A stretch of DNA of 38,254 nt, from positions 1 to 38,254 of the forward strand of contig CADASK010000014.1 of assembly GCA_902790495.1 (NCBI GenBank), read 5' to 3'. Positions 7,968 to 16,417 of the stretch are shown here, piece by piece. A program made the translations under genes and the position numbers. Origin of the DNA: an uncultured Eubacteriales bacterium. Its GTDB lineage: Bacteria > Bacillota > Clostridia > Christensenellales > Aristaeellaceae. Below the pieces are notes generated by a model. It was given only the letters and a program-made list of their open reading frames with translations, was not told where the DNA came from and made no database searches. Position 1 is the first letter of the stretch. Each line of letters opens with the position of its first letter.

Positions 7968-8063
7968 CCAGGATCGTTTCTTTTTTATCCCGATTTATAT
8001 GAAGATTCAATAAAGAAATGTTCGCATTTTATAAAAATGTGGTGAGAGAATCATGAACTGCCT

Positions 8064-8804
8064 TCAGCTGTCCTGCTCGGCGCGGACGACGGAGAAGCCG
8101 GCCTCGCGCGCCAGGTCTTCGCAGCGGCTGCTGGCCAGGTGCATCAGGAAGGTTTTTTTCCGCAGCTCCTTGGGCAGCGCGGCCTGCAGACGGGCCAGGG
8201 GGAGATGGATGCTGCCGGGCGTATCCTGCTCCGCCATCTCCATATAGATCGCCGCGATCCGGCTGTGGGAGGCGATGAAGGCCTCCATCTGGGCGGTGGT
8301 GCGGGTGTCCGCCGAGTAGAAGATGCCGCCCGCCGGGGTCTCCAGCTCGAAGGAGAAGCAGATCATGCGGGGGTCGTGGTCTGTGCGGACGTACCGCAGG
8401 CTGCGGACGGTCTCAAAGGGCTGCAGCCCCGCCGGAACCATCATCCGCCAGGCGTCCTCCGGCACGCCGTAGAAGCCCAGCAGCGTGCGCACGGAGGCCG
8501 CGTAGGCTTCCTCCTTAGGCGGCATGAGCAGGCGAACCTCCGCGTGCAGGCTGAAGCGGGCGTAGAGCACGGTGCTGCCCAGGGAACCGCAGTGATCGCT
8601 GTGGAGGTGGGAGAGGGCAATGTTCAGCTCCCGGACGCCGTCGAACACGTGGCCGCGCAGCAGCCGCTCAAAGACGGACTCGCCGCAGTCCAGCAGCAGG
8701 AGCCGGTCGCCCTCGCGGACGTAGGCGGCGGTGCTGCCGAGGGCGGGGTTGAAGGCCGCGCCGCAGCCGAGGAAGTGGAGGATCGAGGTGCCGTCGAGGG
8801 GCAT
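8064..8804 (-). CDS. Metallo-beta-lactamase-fold hydrolase (RNase Z-like)
   Basis: A 246-residue cytosolic protein with the dinuclear-zinc motif LSHLHSDHCGSL (HxHxDH), an upstream strand LLLLDCGESV, a further ligand Asp in IFYSADTRT, and a late His in LMHLAS. The order resembles the RNase Z/ElaC and phosphodiesterase-like branch of the fold, but the substrate is not identifiable. The start at 8804 (AAGGAG nine bases upstream) is preferred over a TTG at 8828. Its ribosome site overlaps the stop of the GH4 gene, so it ends the long operon. Could be a phosphodiesterase, nuclease or lactonase. Confidence 0.85.
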   Translation of the reverse strand: MPLDGTSILHFLGCGAAFNPALGSTAAYVREGDRLLLLDCGESVFERLLRGHVFDGVRELNIALSHLHSDHCGSLGSTVLYARFSLHAEVRLLMPPKEEAYAASVRTLLGFYGVPEDAWRMMVPAGLQPFETVRSLRYVRTDHDPRMICFSFELETPAGGIFYSADTRTTAQMEAFIASHSRIAAIYMEMAEQDTPGSIHLPLARLQAALPKELRKKTFLMHLASSRCEDLAREAGFSVVRAEQDS

Positions 8805-8820
8805 GGCGCTCAGCTCCTTA

Positions 8821-10218
8821 TTATTCAAACCAGGCCTTGGGCAGGTAGGCGCGCTGGTTCTCCAGCATGTCGTCGAAGAGCTTCTGGCCGTCCGCCGGGG
8901 TGACCGAGGCCAGCTGCGGATCGTTCATGAAGGTGGTGAAGCCCAGCTTCCGGTCGCAGCGCAGGGCGGCGGTCAGGGTGTTCTCCTGGTTGTAGACGTG
9001 ACGCGCCACCAGGGGCAGGATGTTGGCGGGCATCGCGCCGGCGTACAGGGGCTCGATGCGGTCCCGGCCGAACAGGGCGTTGGTCTCCACCACCGCGCCC
9101 AGGGGCAGGTTGGGGATCTGGCCCCGGTTGGGGACGTTGACGTTGGACACCAGGTCGCCCAGGCCCAGCACGGCCTTGAGCAGCAGGTGGCCTTCCTCGC
9201 CGGAGGGCTTGAGCTGCAGCTCCTCCTTACCGCTGATCAGGTCGTCCGAGCGCTGCAGGCGGTGGTGCAGATCCTCGATGCGCCAGCTGACGGGGGTCAG
9301 GCTGAACTTCCAGGAGCGGATCACCTCGGGATTCAGGGTATACCAGGGCGCGGTGAATTCGGCCAGGTGGCGGTCGCCCGCGGCGGCAATCGCGCCGTAG
9401 CGGCGGAACAGGTCAAACTTCACCCGGTGGGCGCAGTTGAAGTGGGAGTTCATCCAGTTGTCGTCCCCGGCCTCGTCAAAGCCCGTCTCGAAATACTTGT
9501 CCGCGAAGCGCGCGTACAGGGGCATCAGGTCGAGGCCCTTGTAGCTGGCGCGGGTCAGCCAGGTGAAATGGTTGATGCCCGTCACCGTGGTGTAGAGCTC
9601 CTGGCGTGTCACGCCCTCGATGCCGGCCTCCGCCTTCAGCATGGCGCACAGCAGCTTCTGGGTGCCGAACACCTCATGGCAGCAGCCGAAGGCCTTGATG
9701 GCGGGGAAGACCTCGTACAGCGTGCGCACGCACAGGGACATGGGGTTGGTGTAGTTGATGACCCAGGCGTTCGGCGCGTAGTCCCGGATGGCCTCGGCGA
9801 TGGTCACGAACATGGGGATGGTGCGCATGGCCCGCATGAAGCCGCCCGCGCCTACCGTGTCGCCCACGGGCTGCCAGATGCCGACCCGTTCGGGCAGGTG
9901 GACGTCCGAGCGCATCTCCTCGAAGGTGGCGGGCAGGATGGAGATGACCACGAAGTCCGCGCCGGTCAGCGCGTCCTTCAGCGAGTCGCTCACCACGTAC
10001 TCCCAGCGGGAGACCGCGTCGGGGTGCGCGCTGATCTTGCTGCCGATGATCTGGTTGCGCTCGGCGGCGGGGCGGTCGATGTCATAGAGGCGGACGGTGC
10101 CGCACATGGCGTCGTCCATCGCCAGATCCATCATAAAGCCCCAGGCCCAGCCGCGGGAGCCGCCGCCGATGTAGGCGACGTTCAGTTCCTTTGCTCTCGG
10201 GTTCGTCTCGGTATGCAT
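8821..10218 (-). CDS. Glycoside hydrolase family 4 enzyme
   Basis: A 465-residue NAD- and divalent-metal-dependent glycosidase. Seen: an N-terminal Rossmann motif VAYIGGGSRGWAWG, the substrate/metal segment VINYTNPMSL, the metal-ligand Cys in GCCHEVFG and the metal-ligand His in GINHFTWL. The CHEV form of the Cys motif marks, from knowledge of GH4, the branch acting on non-phosphorylated alpha-glucosides, glucuronides or galacturonides rather than 6-phosphosugars. The start at 10218 has AAGGAG upstream. The preceding HMA gene ends 39 bases away. No sugar importer is adjacent, so it probably acts on a sugar acid or oligosaccharide brought in by a transporter elsewhere; exact substrate is open. 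Confidence 0.9.
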   Translation of the reverse strand: MHTETNPRAKELNVAYIGGGSRGWAWGFMMDLAMDDAMCGTVRLYDIDRPAAERNQIIGSKISAHPDAVSRWEYVVSDSLKDALTGADFVVISILPATFEEMRSDVHLPERVGIWQPVGDTVGAGGFMRAMRTIPMFVTIAEAIRDYAPNAWVINYTNPMSLCVRTLYEVFPAIKAFGCCHEVFGTQKLLCAMLKAEAGIEGVTRQELYTTVTGINHFTWLTRASYKGLDLMPLYARFADKYFETGFDEAGDDNWMNSHFNCAHRVKFDLFRRYGAIAAAGDRHLAEFTAPWYTLNPEVIRSWKFSLTPVSWRIEDLHHRLQRSDDLISGKEELQLKPSGEEGHLLLKAVLGLGDLVSNVNVPNRGQIPNLPLGAVVETNALFGRDRIEPLYAGAMPANILPLVARHVYNQENTLTAALRCDRKLGFTTFMNDPQLASVTPADGQKLFDDMLENQRAYLPKAWFE

Positions 10219-10257
10219 GGTACGTTCTCCTTGTCCGAAATGTTCATTGGGTTTCAA

Positions 10258-10626
10258 TCAGAGATCGATTTGGGTCACCACATAGCCCGCCTGGCGCACC
10301 GCCTCGCACAGGGCGTTCTCGTCCGGCGGGGTTTTCGTGCGCACGGCGGCGCGGTGGCTGCCGATGTCGACCTTCGCCCACACGCCGTCCAGCCCGTTGA
10401 GGGCGTTCTCGACCCGGCGGGCGCAGTTCTCGCAGGTCATCCCGCCGATAGTTAGAGTGGCCTGATAGGGGTAGTGCGACCTGTCGCGGTCCTTTGCCCG
10501 CACCCGGGCGACGGCGGATTCACGCTCGCCGCAGCAGCCTCCGCCACGGCGCGCGCGGCGGATGGTCCGGTACGCGGCCCAGATCGCCACAACGGCCAGC
10601 GCCGCGATCAGCAGGAAGTTACTCAT
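10258..10626 (-). CDS. Membrane-anchored HMA-domain metal-binding protein
   Basis: A 122-residue protein with one N-terminal membrane helix (FLLIAALAVVAIWAAY), a basic Cys-containing linker (RRARRGGGCCGER), and a C-terminal heavy-metal-associated domain: ATLTIGGMTCENCARRV with the metal-binding MTCENC pair, then the fold-typical YVVTQIDL end. Its ATG overlaps the stop of the Cys-rich Feo peptide by four bases (ATGA). The domain usually binds Cu(I) or Zn; here its placement next to feoAB suggests metal handling linked to Feo, but metal specificity cannot be read. A free-standing membrane-tethered HMA in a Feo operon is less common. Confidence 0.88.
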   Translation of the reverse strand: MSNFLLIAALAVVAIWAAYRTIRRARRGGGCCGERESAVARVRAKDRDRSHYPYQATLTIGGMTCENCARRVENALNGLDGVWAKVDIGSHRAAVRTKTPPDENALCEAVRQAGYVVTQIDL

Positions 10627-10778
10627 ACGCTGCCCTTCTTTCCGGAGGAGGCGCAGGCCTTGCCGCAGGCGGCGCAGCAGCCCGTGCAGTCCGAGGTCTC
10701 ACGCCTGCGCAATCGGCGCAGCGCCGTCACCGCGCACCCGGCGACAAGGGCCAGGATCAGGATATCCCAGATATTCAT
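10623..10778 (-). CDS. FeoB-associated Cys-rich membrane peptide
   Basis: A 51-residue peptide: one N-terminal membrane helix (NIWDILILALVAGCAVTAL), a basic stretch RRLRRRE, then a Cys cluster DCTGCCAACGKAC. This matches the small FeoB-associated Cys-rich membrane protein family found after feoB in Bacillota, thought to help Fe(II) uptake. The ATG at 10778 has an excellent ribosome site (AAAAGGAG). It starts 12 bases after the feoAB stop and overlaps the HMA gene by four bases. Short length explains why automatic callers may miss it. Confidence 0.88.
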   Translation of the reverse strand: MNIWDILILALVAGCAVTALRRLRRRETSDCTGCCAACGKACASSGKKGSV

Positions 10779-10790
10779 ACGCTTCTCCTT

Positions 10791-13133
10791 TTACGCCATG
10801 CCGATGGCCAGGCCGACCAGGCGCATGATCAGCGCGCCGACCCAGGCCAGCAGGCACTGCCAGACCACGAGGGAGATGGCCCACTTGCCGCCCATCTCGC
10901 GTTTGACCGTGGCGATGGTGGCCACGCAGGGCGTGTAGAGCAGGCTGAAGACCAGCATGGAGGCCGCGGACAGCGCGCCGATGGAGGCCACGCCGCCTGC
11001 GAAGAGCATCTCCATCACGGACACGACGCTCTCCTTGGCCATGAAGCCGCTGATGAGGGAGGTCACGATGCGCCAGTCGCCCAGGCCGACGGGCCGCAGG
11101 ATGGGCGCGATGAAGCCGGAGATGACCGACAGGATGCTGTCCTCCGAGCTGGTGACCAGGTTGAAGCGGAAGTTGAAGCTCTGCAGGAACCAGACCACGA
11201 TGGTGGCGATCAGGATCACGGAGAAGGCGCGCTGCAGGAAGTCCTTGGCCTTCTCCCAGAGCAGCTGCAGCACGGAGCGCAGGCTCGGCATGCGGTAGTT
11301 CGGCAGCTCCATCACGAAGGGCACGGCCTCGCCCTTGAACAGGGTCTTCTTGTACAGCAGGGCTGCGAAAATCGCGGTGACGATGCCCAGCACGTACAGC
11401 CCCGTGGTGATCCACCAGCCGTTGCCGGGGAAGAAGGCGCTGGCGAAGAAGCCGTAGATCGGCACCTTCGCCGTGCAGCTCATGAAGGGGGTCAGGAGCA
11501 CGGTCATCTTTCGGTCGCGCTCGCTGGGCAGGGTGCGGGTGGACATCACGGCGGGCACCGAGCAGCCGAAGCCGATCAGCATGGGCACGATGCTGCGCCC
11601 GGACAGGCCGATCTTGCGCAGCAGCTTATCCATGAAGAAGGCCACGCGGGCGATGTAGCCGCTGTCCTCCAGCAGGGAGAGGAAGAAGAACATGGTCACG
11701 ACGATGGGCAGGAAGCTCAGCACGCTGCCCACGCCCTCGAAGATGCCCTTGAGCACCAGCTGCTGGATGGCGGGGTTGACGCTGCCGGCGGCCATGGCGC
11801 TCTCCACCACGCCCGCCAGAGCGTCGATGCCGGCCTGCATCAGATCCTGCAGAAAGGGCCCGATGAGATGGAAGGTCAGGTAGAACACGCAGGCCATGAT
11901 GGCGATGAACATGGGGATGGCCGTCCACCGGCCGGTCAGCACCCGGTCGAGCCTCTCGCTGCGCAGGTGCTCGCGGCTCTCGGCGGGCTTGGTCACGCAC
12001 TGGTCGCAGACCTTCCGGATGTAGGTGAAGCGCATATCGGCGATGGCGGCGCTGCGGTCCAGGCCGCGCTCCTTCTCCATCTGCAGCACGATGTGGTCCA
12101 GGGTCTCGCGCTCGTTCTGATCCAGGGCCAGCTGGCTGATGATCAGCTCGTCGCCCTCGATGCACTTGCTGGCGGCAAAGCGCACGGGCAAGCCGGCCTT
12201 CTCCGCGTGATCCTCGATCAGGTGGATGGTGGCGTGCAGGCAGCGGTGCACCGCGCCGCCGTGGTCGGTGCTGTCGCAGAAGTCCTGGCGCAGCGGCTTT
12301 TCCTGGTATTTGGCGATGTGCAGGGCGTGCCGCACCAGCTCGTCCACGCCTTCGTTCCTCGCCGCAGCGATGGGCACCACGGGCACGCCCAGCAGGGCCT
12401 CCATGGCATTGATGTCCACCGAGCCGCCGTTGCCGGTCATCTCGTCCATCATGTTGAGGGCCACCACGGTGGGGATGCCCATCTCCAGCACCTGCATGGT
12501 CAGGTAGAGGCTGCGCTCGATGCTGGTCACGTCCACGATGTTGATGATGGCCTTGGGCTTCTCCTGCAGCACGAAGTTGCGGGAGACCAGCTCCTCGCTG
12601 GAGTAGGGGGACATGGAGTAGATGCCGGGCAGGTCGGTGACCAGCGTGCCGCTGTGGCCGCGGATGGCGCCGTCCTTGCGGTCCACGGTGACGCCGGGGA
12701 AGTTGCCGACGTGCTGGTTGGCGCCGGTGAGCTGGTTGAAGAGGGTGGTCTTGCCGCTGTTCTGGTTCCCGATGAGGGCGAAGGTCAGCACCGTGCCCTC
12801 GGGCAGGGGATTGCCGCTGCCCTTGGGGTGGAATTTGCCCTCCTCGCCGAGGCCGGGGTGGGCGGAGGCCTTTCGGGGCGCGACCTTGGGGAGGGCGGCT
12901 TCCCGGGCCTGGATGGGTGTGACGGCGATGGTCTCGGCGTCCGCGAGCCGCAGTGTCAGCTCATAGCCGTGGATGCGGATCTCCAGCGGGTCGCCCAGGG
13001 GCGCGTGCTTCATCAGCGTCAGCTCGGCGCCGGGGAGGACGCCCATGTCCAGCAGGTGCTGCCGGAGCGCGCCCTCGCCGCCGATCTCCTCGATGCGTGC
13101 GGATTGACCGAGTTCCAAATCCTTGAGTGTCAT
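10791..13133 (-). CDS. feoB: Fused FeoA-FeoB ferrous iron transporter
   Basis: A 780-residue protein joining FeoA and FeoB. Residues 1-75 form a FeoA/SH3-like domain (LLDMGVLPGAELTLMKHAPL). After a linker the FeoB G domain begins: G1 GNQNSGKTT (about residue 122), G2 region NFPGVTV, G3 DLPG and G4 NMMD. The C-terminal half carries the FeoB membrane domain with the Gate motifs (LIGFGCSVPAVMSTR, FMSCTAKVPIYGF, LLYTPCVATIATVKRE). It imports Fe(II) across the inner membrane. The ATG overlaps the stop of the upstream actin-like gene by four bases (ATGA), with AAGGAC as ribosome site inside that gene. No Fur box could be assigned. Confidence 0.96.
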   Translation of the reverse strand: MTLKDLELGQSARIEEIGGEGALRQHLLDMGVLPGAELTLMKHAPLGDPLEIRIHGYELTLRLADAETIAVTPIQAREAALPKVAPRKASAHPGLGEEGKFHPKGSGNPLPEGTVLTFALIGNQNSGKTTLFNQLTGANQHVGNFPGVTVDRKDGAIRGHSGTLVTDLPGIYSMSPYSSEELVSRNFVLQEKPKAIINIVDVTSIERSLYLTMQVLEMGIPTVVALNMMDEMTGNGGSVDINAMEALLGVPVVPIAAARNEGVDELVRHALHIAKYQEKPLRQDFCDSTDHGGAVHRCLHATIHLIEDHAEKAGLPVRFAASKCIEGDELIISQLALDQNERETLDHIVLQMEKERGLDRSAAIADMRFTYIRKVCDQCVTKPAESREHLRSERLDRVLTGRWTAIPMFIAIMACVFYLTFHLIGPFLQDLMQAGIDALAGVVESAMAAGSVNPAIQQLVLKGIFEGVGSVLSFLPIVVTMFFFLSLLEDSGYIARVAFFMDKLLRKIGLSGRSIVPMLIGFGCSVPAVMSTRTLPSERDRKMTVLLTPFMSCTAKVPIYGFFASAFFPGNGWWITTGLYVLGIVTAIFAALLYKKTLFKGEAVPFVMELPNYRMPSLRSVLQLLWEKAKDFLQRAFSVILIATIVVWFLQSFNFRFNLVTSSEDSILSVISGFIAPILRPVGLGDWRIVTSLISGFMAKESVVSVMEMLFAGGVASIGALSAASMLVFSLLYTPCVATIATVKREMGGKWAISLVVWQCLLAWVGALIMRLVGLAIGMA

Positions 13134-16100
13134 GTATTCTGTCCTTTCTTGCTTGCCGCGACGGCGGTCTCACCGGCTGCGGCCTCCGAGGCCGCGAGGG
13201 CCGAGAGGCTTTCGCACAGCAGGGTGCCGATGGTATCCAGGAAGGCCTGCGCACCCGTGGTGGGATGGCGGCGCACAGCCGAGCGGATGCGCTCCTCCAT
13301 CTCCGGCATCAGGTAGCCGCCGGGGGCGAAGACGCCGGGGAAGAGCATGGCTGCCGCGCCGGGCAGCAGCAGGGCGAACTGCCGCAGGAACTGGGCCGCC
13401 ATCTCCTCGGTGGGAATCGGGGTGATGGGGCTGTCCAGCATGGGCGTCTCGCCGGGGCGCACCGAGGGATCACACAGACCCCGCACGGCCTCCAGCTTCG
13501 GCGCGTCCGTCAGCGCCAGGCGGAAGGCGCGCACCGGGTGGTTCATGTGCATGCCCACGCGCAGGAACGCAGTCAGCTGCATGCGTGTGCCGTCATCCAT
13601 GGCGGTGAGGGCGCGGCAGCCGCGGCCGAGCATCCACATGGGAAGCTCGCCGGGCAGGTGGCTGGACAGCATGCTGTCGCGCCGCAGGGCCTCCAGGGCC
13701 ATGCCGCCCACGGTGCACCGGGCCGCGAAGCTGAGCAGCAGCACGGCCTGGGCCCAGGTGCCCTGACCCGTCAGGTTCTTCTGGGCGAAGGCGGCCATGG
13801 TCTCGGGCATGTGGGCCCCGAAGAGGCGCTCCAGGCGCCAAGGCGCTTCGCCCGAGGGATCGGACGTGTTTGCCGCGGACGCGGCCAGGGCGCTGCCGGC
13901 CTCGCCCAGGTCGTCCGCCGCGCAGGCGGGCCGGGCGGTCAGAGCGCTGAGCAGATCGGTCATCACGCCGCCGCGCAGGCGCAGCTCCAGGGCGGGCCGA
14001 TCCATGCCGTAGAGCCATACGGCGACACCGGTGGAGGCCGCGCCGACGTCCAGCATCAGGAAGCTGGAGCCGGCCAGACCGCCGTTGCGCAGGGCGTGGG
14101 CCTCGGCCTGGGTCGCGCGCACGGCCTCCACAGCCTCGCCGGCGGCCAGGGGCAGGCCGGTCAGGCGCTCGGTCTGGGCGGCGCAGGCACGCAGGGTCTC
14201 GACGAAATCGACGGCCTGGTCGCCGTCCATGGCGGAGGGAATCGCGGCGCGCCAGCGGATGCCGATAGCCCCGTGCATCACCGCGTGGAAGCTGCACAGC
14301 AGCATCGCCTCCCGCAGCAGCAGGCGGCGGGCATTGCGGCCCGTGTCGTCCACGCGCCGGGTGAGGGGGAACACGGGCTGCTTCACGTCGCCCAGCTCCT
14401 CGGGGCAGATCCAGCCGTCCTCAAAGGGCTGGGGGTCGCCGCCCATCTCGCCGCGGGGCAGCACGGCGCTGGGCAGCACAGGCCCCAGGGGCCACACAGG
14501 CAGGGGCGTCAGCTCTGTGTTCGCCTCGCCGCCGCGCACCAGCACGCGCCAGAGGGACGGCATCTGGATCGGTTCGGCCTCGCCGCCGAAGGAGATAGCC
14601 AGGGTCACACCCGCGTCGCCCACGTCCAGGGCCACGGTCGCGATGCCGCGGTCGCCGGGATGGCAGAGGGCGGCGCGGCAGGGGAGCGCGCCGACGCTGC
14701 GGCCGTCGCGGCGCAGGGCCACGCACCAGGGGAAGCTGTCCGTGCGCACCAGGGCGTCCGGGCCGGTCGGCGCACACATCTCCCAGCTGTCACCGCGCAG
14801 GTAACGGATCTCCGCGCCTCGGGCGCTCAGATAGTAGGCGCGCCAGCGGCTGCGCTCCATGGGCACGGCGGGCCAGAGGGAAACCTCCGGGGCCGCGTCG
14901 GGGCGCTGGATCTCCTCGGGCCTGTAGTCGCGCACGCAGCGGACCAGGCCCTTGCCGCGCAGGGACAGGGAGGCCTCCACGTGGCCGGAGGCCCGGGCCT
15001 CGAAGCGGAAGCTGCCGATCTGCAGGCCCTCGTTCGTCCAGCCGGAGCGAGCGATGGCCTCCGTCAGCGCTTCGCTCAGGGGCGGCACGGCGGTGTAGGT
15101 GATCTCGCCGATGCGCACCAGGCAGTTCTGGCTGAGGGTCTCATCGCCCAAATCGCCGTCGCGCAGCAGCAGCAGGTTGTCGCTGAAGGGCTGGCACGCG
15201 GTCTGCGCCAGGCTGTCGCCGAGGCGCTCCCGCAGCAGCAGATGGATGGCGGGGCTGGTCTGCTCGTCCGCCACGGGGCAGGCGACGCTCAGCGGGCCCG
15301 CGGGCCGCAGGGCGCTCTCCTCGGCGCGGTGCTGCCAGGTCAGCACCAGCTCCCGGGCCTCCTGGCTGACGGTGCGCTCGGCGCCCTTGTCCCATTCGGC
15401 CAGGGTCTGGGCTTCCCGGCGCAGGAAGGGAAGGCTGTGCTTTTCCAGCAGGCGTAGCTCCCCGGCGAGGGCCTCCATGGTCTCCGCCTCACCCTCGCCG
15501 CCGTAGGGCTCCAGGCCGATGCGGCCGTTGTCCCGGGCGAAGGGCACCCCCCGCCAGAGCCAGACGCGGCCCTCCTCGGGGGCCGGCAGCAGCTCGCGCA
15601 GGGAGAAGGCCTGCAGCAGGGGATGGGTCAGCACCGGCATCACCGTGTCCTCGCGGGCCGTCAGCGCCTCGAAGCCCTTCAGCCCGCGCAGGCAGTGCAC
15701 CGCCTTGATGCGGGTCTGGTAGCGCCCGGCCTCCGCGCCGTGGAGGGAGGCCTCCGTGACCTCCTCCTCCCGGGCCTGCAGATCTTCCGCAAAGCGTCCG
15801 GCGGCGGGGCAGTCGCGCAGGGCCTTCAGCCGGGCGGTCAGCACCAGCCGCTCCCGGCGGCCCAGGGCGGGGATGGGATCGCTCCACTGCCCGGTCTCGC
15901 GGTCGAGCCAGGCGATCCGCCCGGGAATCAGCGGCAGTGCCCGGTCGATGCGGGCGGCCGGGATGACGCCCCAGGCCGGGTCGCACAGGCCGAGCACCTC
16001 CTCGCGGCCCTCCTCGCCGATGAGCGCCAGGCGCAGGCAGTCGCTGCCTGTGTCGGCCAGCACGGCGGTGGCCAGCGGGCTGTCCTCGGCATGGATGACG

Positions 16101-16384
16101 CGGACGGTCACCGGCGGGCAGTCGGGCCAGATGTCGCTGAGGAGCGTCACGGCCATCAGCCCGCGCCAGGCGGTCTCGTCGCCGGCGTCGAGGGAGGTGC
16201 GCAGCTCCTCCGCCACGGACAGGGGTGTCGGCGCGCCGGCGGCGACGGCATGGATGGCCTCGCCGGCCTCGCGCCAGAGCCGCTCCGCATCCTCCGCAAC
16301 CACCGGGCCGATGCCGGGGGCGAGGTCGGGGGTCAGGTCTTCATCGGGGAAAAAGAGAAATCCTTGTTTGATCGTGCCGGGCAT
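13130..16384 (-). CDS. Large protein with actin/Hsp70-like (ASKHA) ATPase core, unknown function
   Basis: A 1084-residue protein without signal peptide or membrane helix. The first 570 residues match no family that I recognise. From about 580 an ASKHA-type nucleotide-binding core is suggested by three motifs in correct order: phosphate-1-like VALDVGDAGVTLAISF (584-598), phosphate-2-like FLMLDVGAASTGVAVW (775-790), and adenosine-like MWMLGRGCRALTAM (916-929). The final 150 residues are mostly helical. The ATG at 16384 has GGGAGG upstream; the gene begins 33 bases after the tubulin-like gene and overlaps feoAB by ATGA. The fold call is by eye and needs structure prediction. The weak Pro/Gly substitutions in the motifs leave open that it binds but does not hydrolyse ATP. 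Confidence 0.7.
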   Translation of the reverse strand: MPGTIKQGFLFFPDEDLTPDLAPGIGPVVAEDAERLWREAGEAIHAVAAGAPTPLSVAEELRTSLDAGDETAWRGLMAVTLLSDIWPDCPPVTVRVIHAEDSPLATAVLADTGSDCLRLALIGEEGREEVLGLCDPAWGVIPAARIDRALPLIPGRIAWLDRETGQWSDPIPALGRRERLVLTARLKALRDCPAAGRFAEDLQAREEEVTEASLHGAEAGRYQTRIKAVHCLRGLKGFEALTAREDTVMPVLTHPLLQAFSLRELLPAPEEGRVWLWRGVPFARDNGRIGLEPYGGEGEAETMEALAGELRLLEKHSLPFLRREAQTLAEWDKGAERTVSQEARELVLTWQHRAEESALRPAGPLSVACPVADEQTSPAIHLLLRERLGDSLAQTACQPFSDNLLLLRDGDLGDETLSQNCLVRIGEITYTAVPPLSEALTEAIARSGWTNEGLQIGSFRFEARASGHVEASLSLRGKGLVRCVRDYRPEEIQRPDAAPEVSLWPAVPMERSRWRAYYLSARGAEIRYLRGDSWEMCAPTGPDALVRTDSFPWCVALRRDGRSVGALPCRAALCHPGDRGIATVALDVGDAGVTLAISFGGEAEPIQMPSLWRVLVRGGEANTELTPLPVWPLGPVLPSAVLPRGEMGGDPQPFEDGWICPEELGDVKQPVFPLTRRVDDTGRNARRLLLREAMLLCSFHAVMHGAIGIRWRAAIPSAMDGDQAVDFVETLRACAAQTERLTGLPLAAGEAVEAVRATQAEAHALRNGGLAGSSFLMLDVGAASTGVAVWLYGMDRPALELRLRGGVMTDLLSALTARPACAADDLGEAGSALAASAANTSDPSGEAPWRLERLFGAHMPETMAAFAQKNLTGQGTWAQAVLLLSFAARCTVGGMALEALRRDSMLSSHLPGELPMWMLGRGCRALTAMDDGTRMQLTAFLRVGMHMNHPVRAFRLALTDAPKLEAVRGLCDPSVRPGETPMLDSPITPIPTEEMAAQFLRQFALLLPGAAAMLFPGVFAPGGYLMPEMEERIRSAVRRHPTTGAQAFLDTIGTLLCESLSALAASEAAAGETAVAASKKGQNT

Positions 16385-16417
16385 GGGTTACCTCCCGATG
16401 GGATGGGACTGTGGGAC

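Noticed and set aside
10494-13316. Long plus-strand open frame of 940 codons
   Set aside because: It is antisense to feoAB. High GC content and third-position bias remove stop codons from opposite frames; composition is Gly/His/Asp/Val-rich with no recognisable fold or ribosome site.
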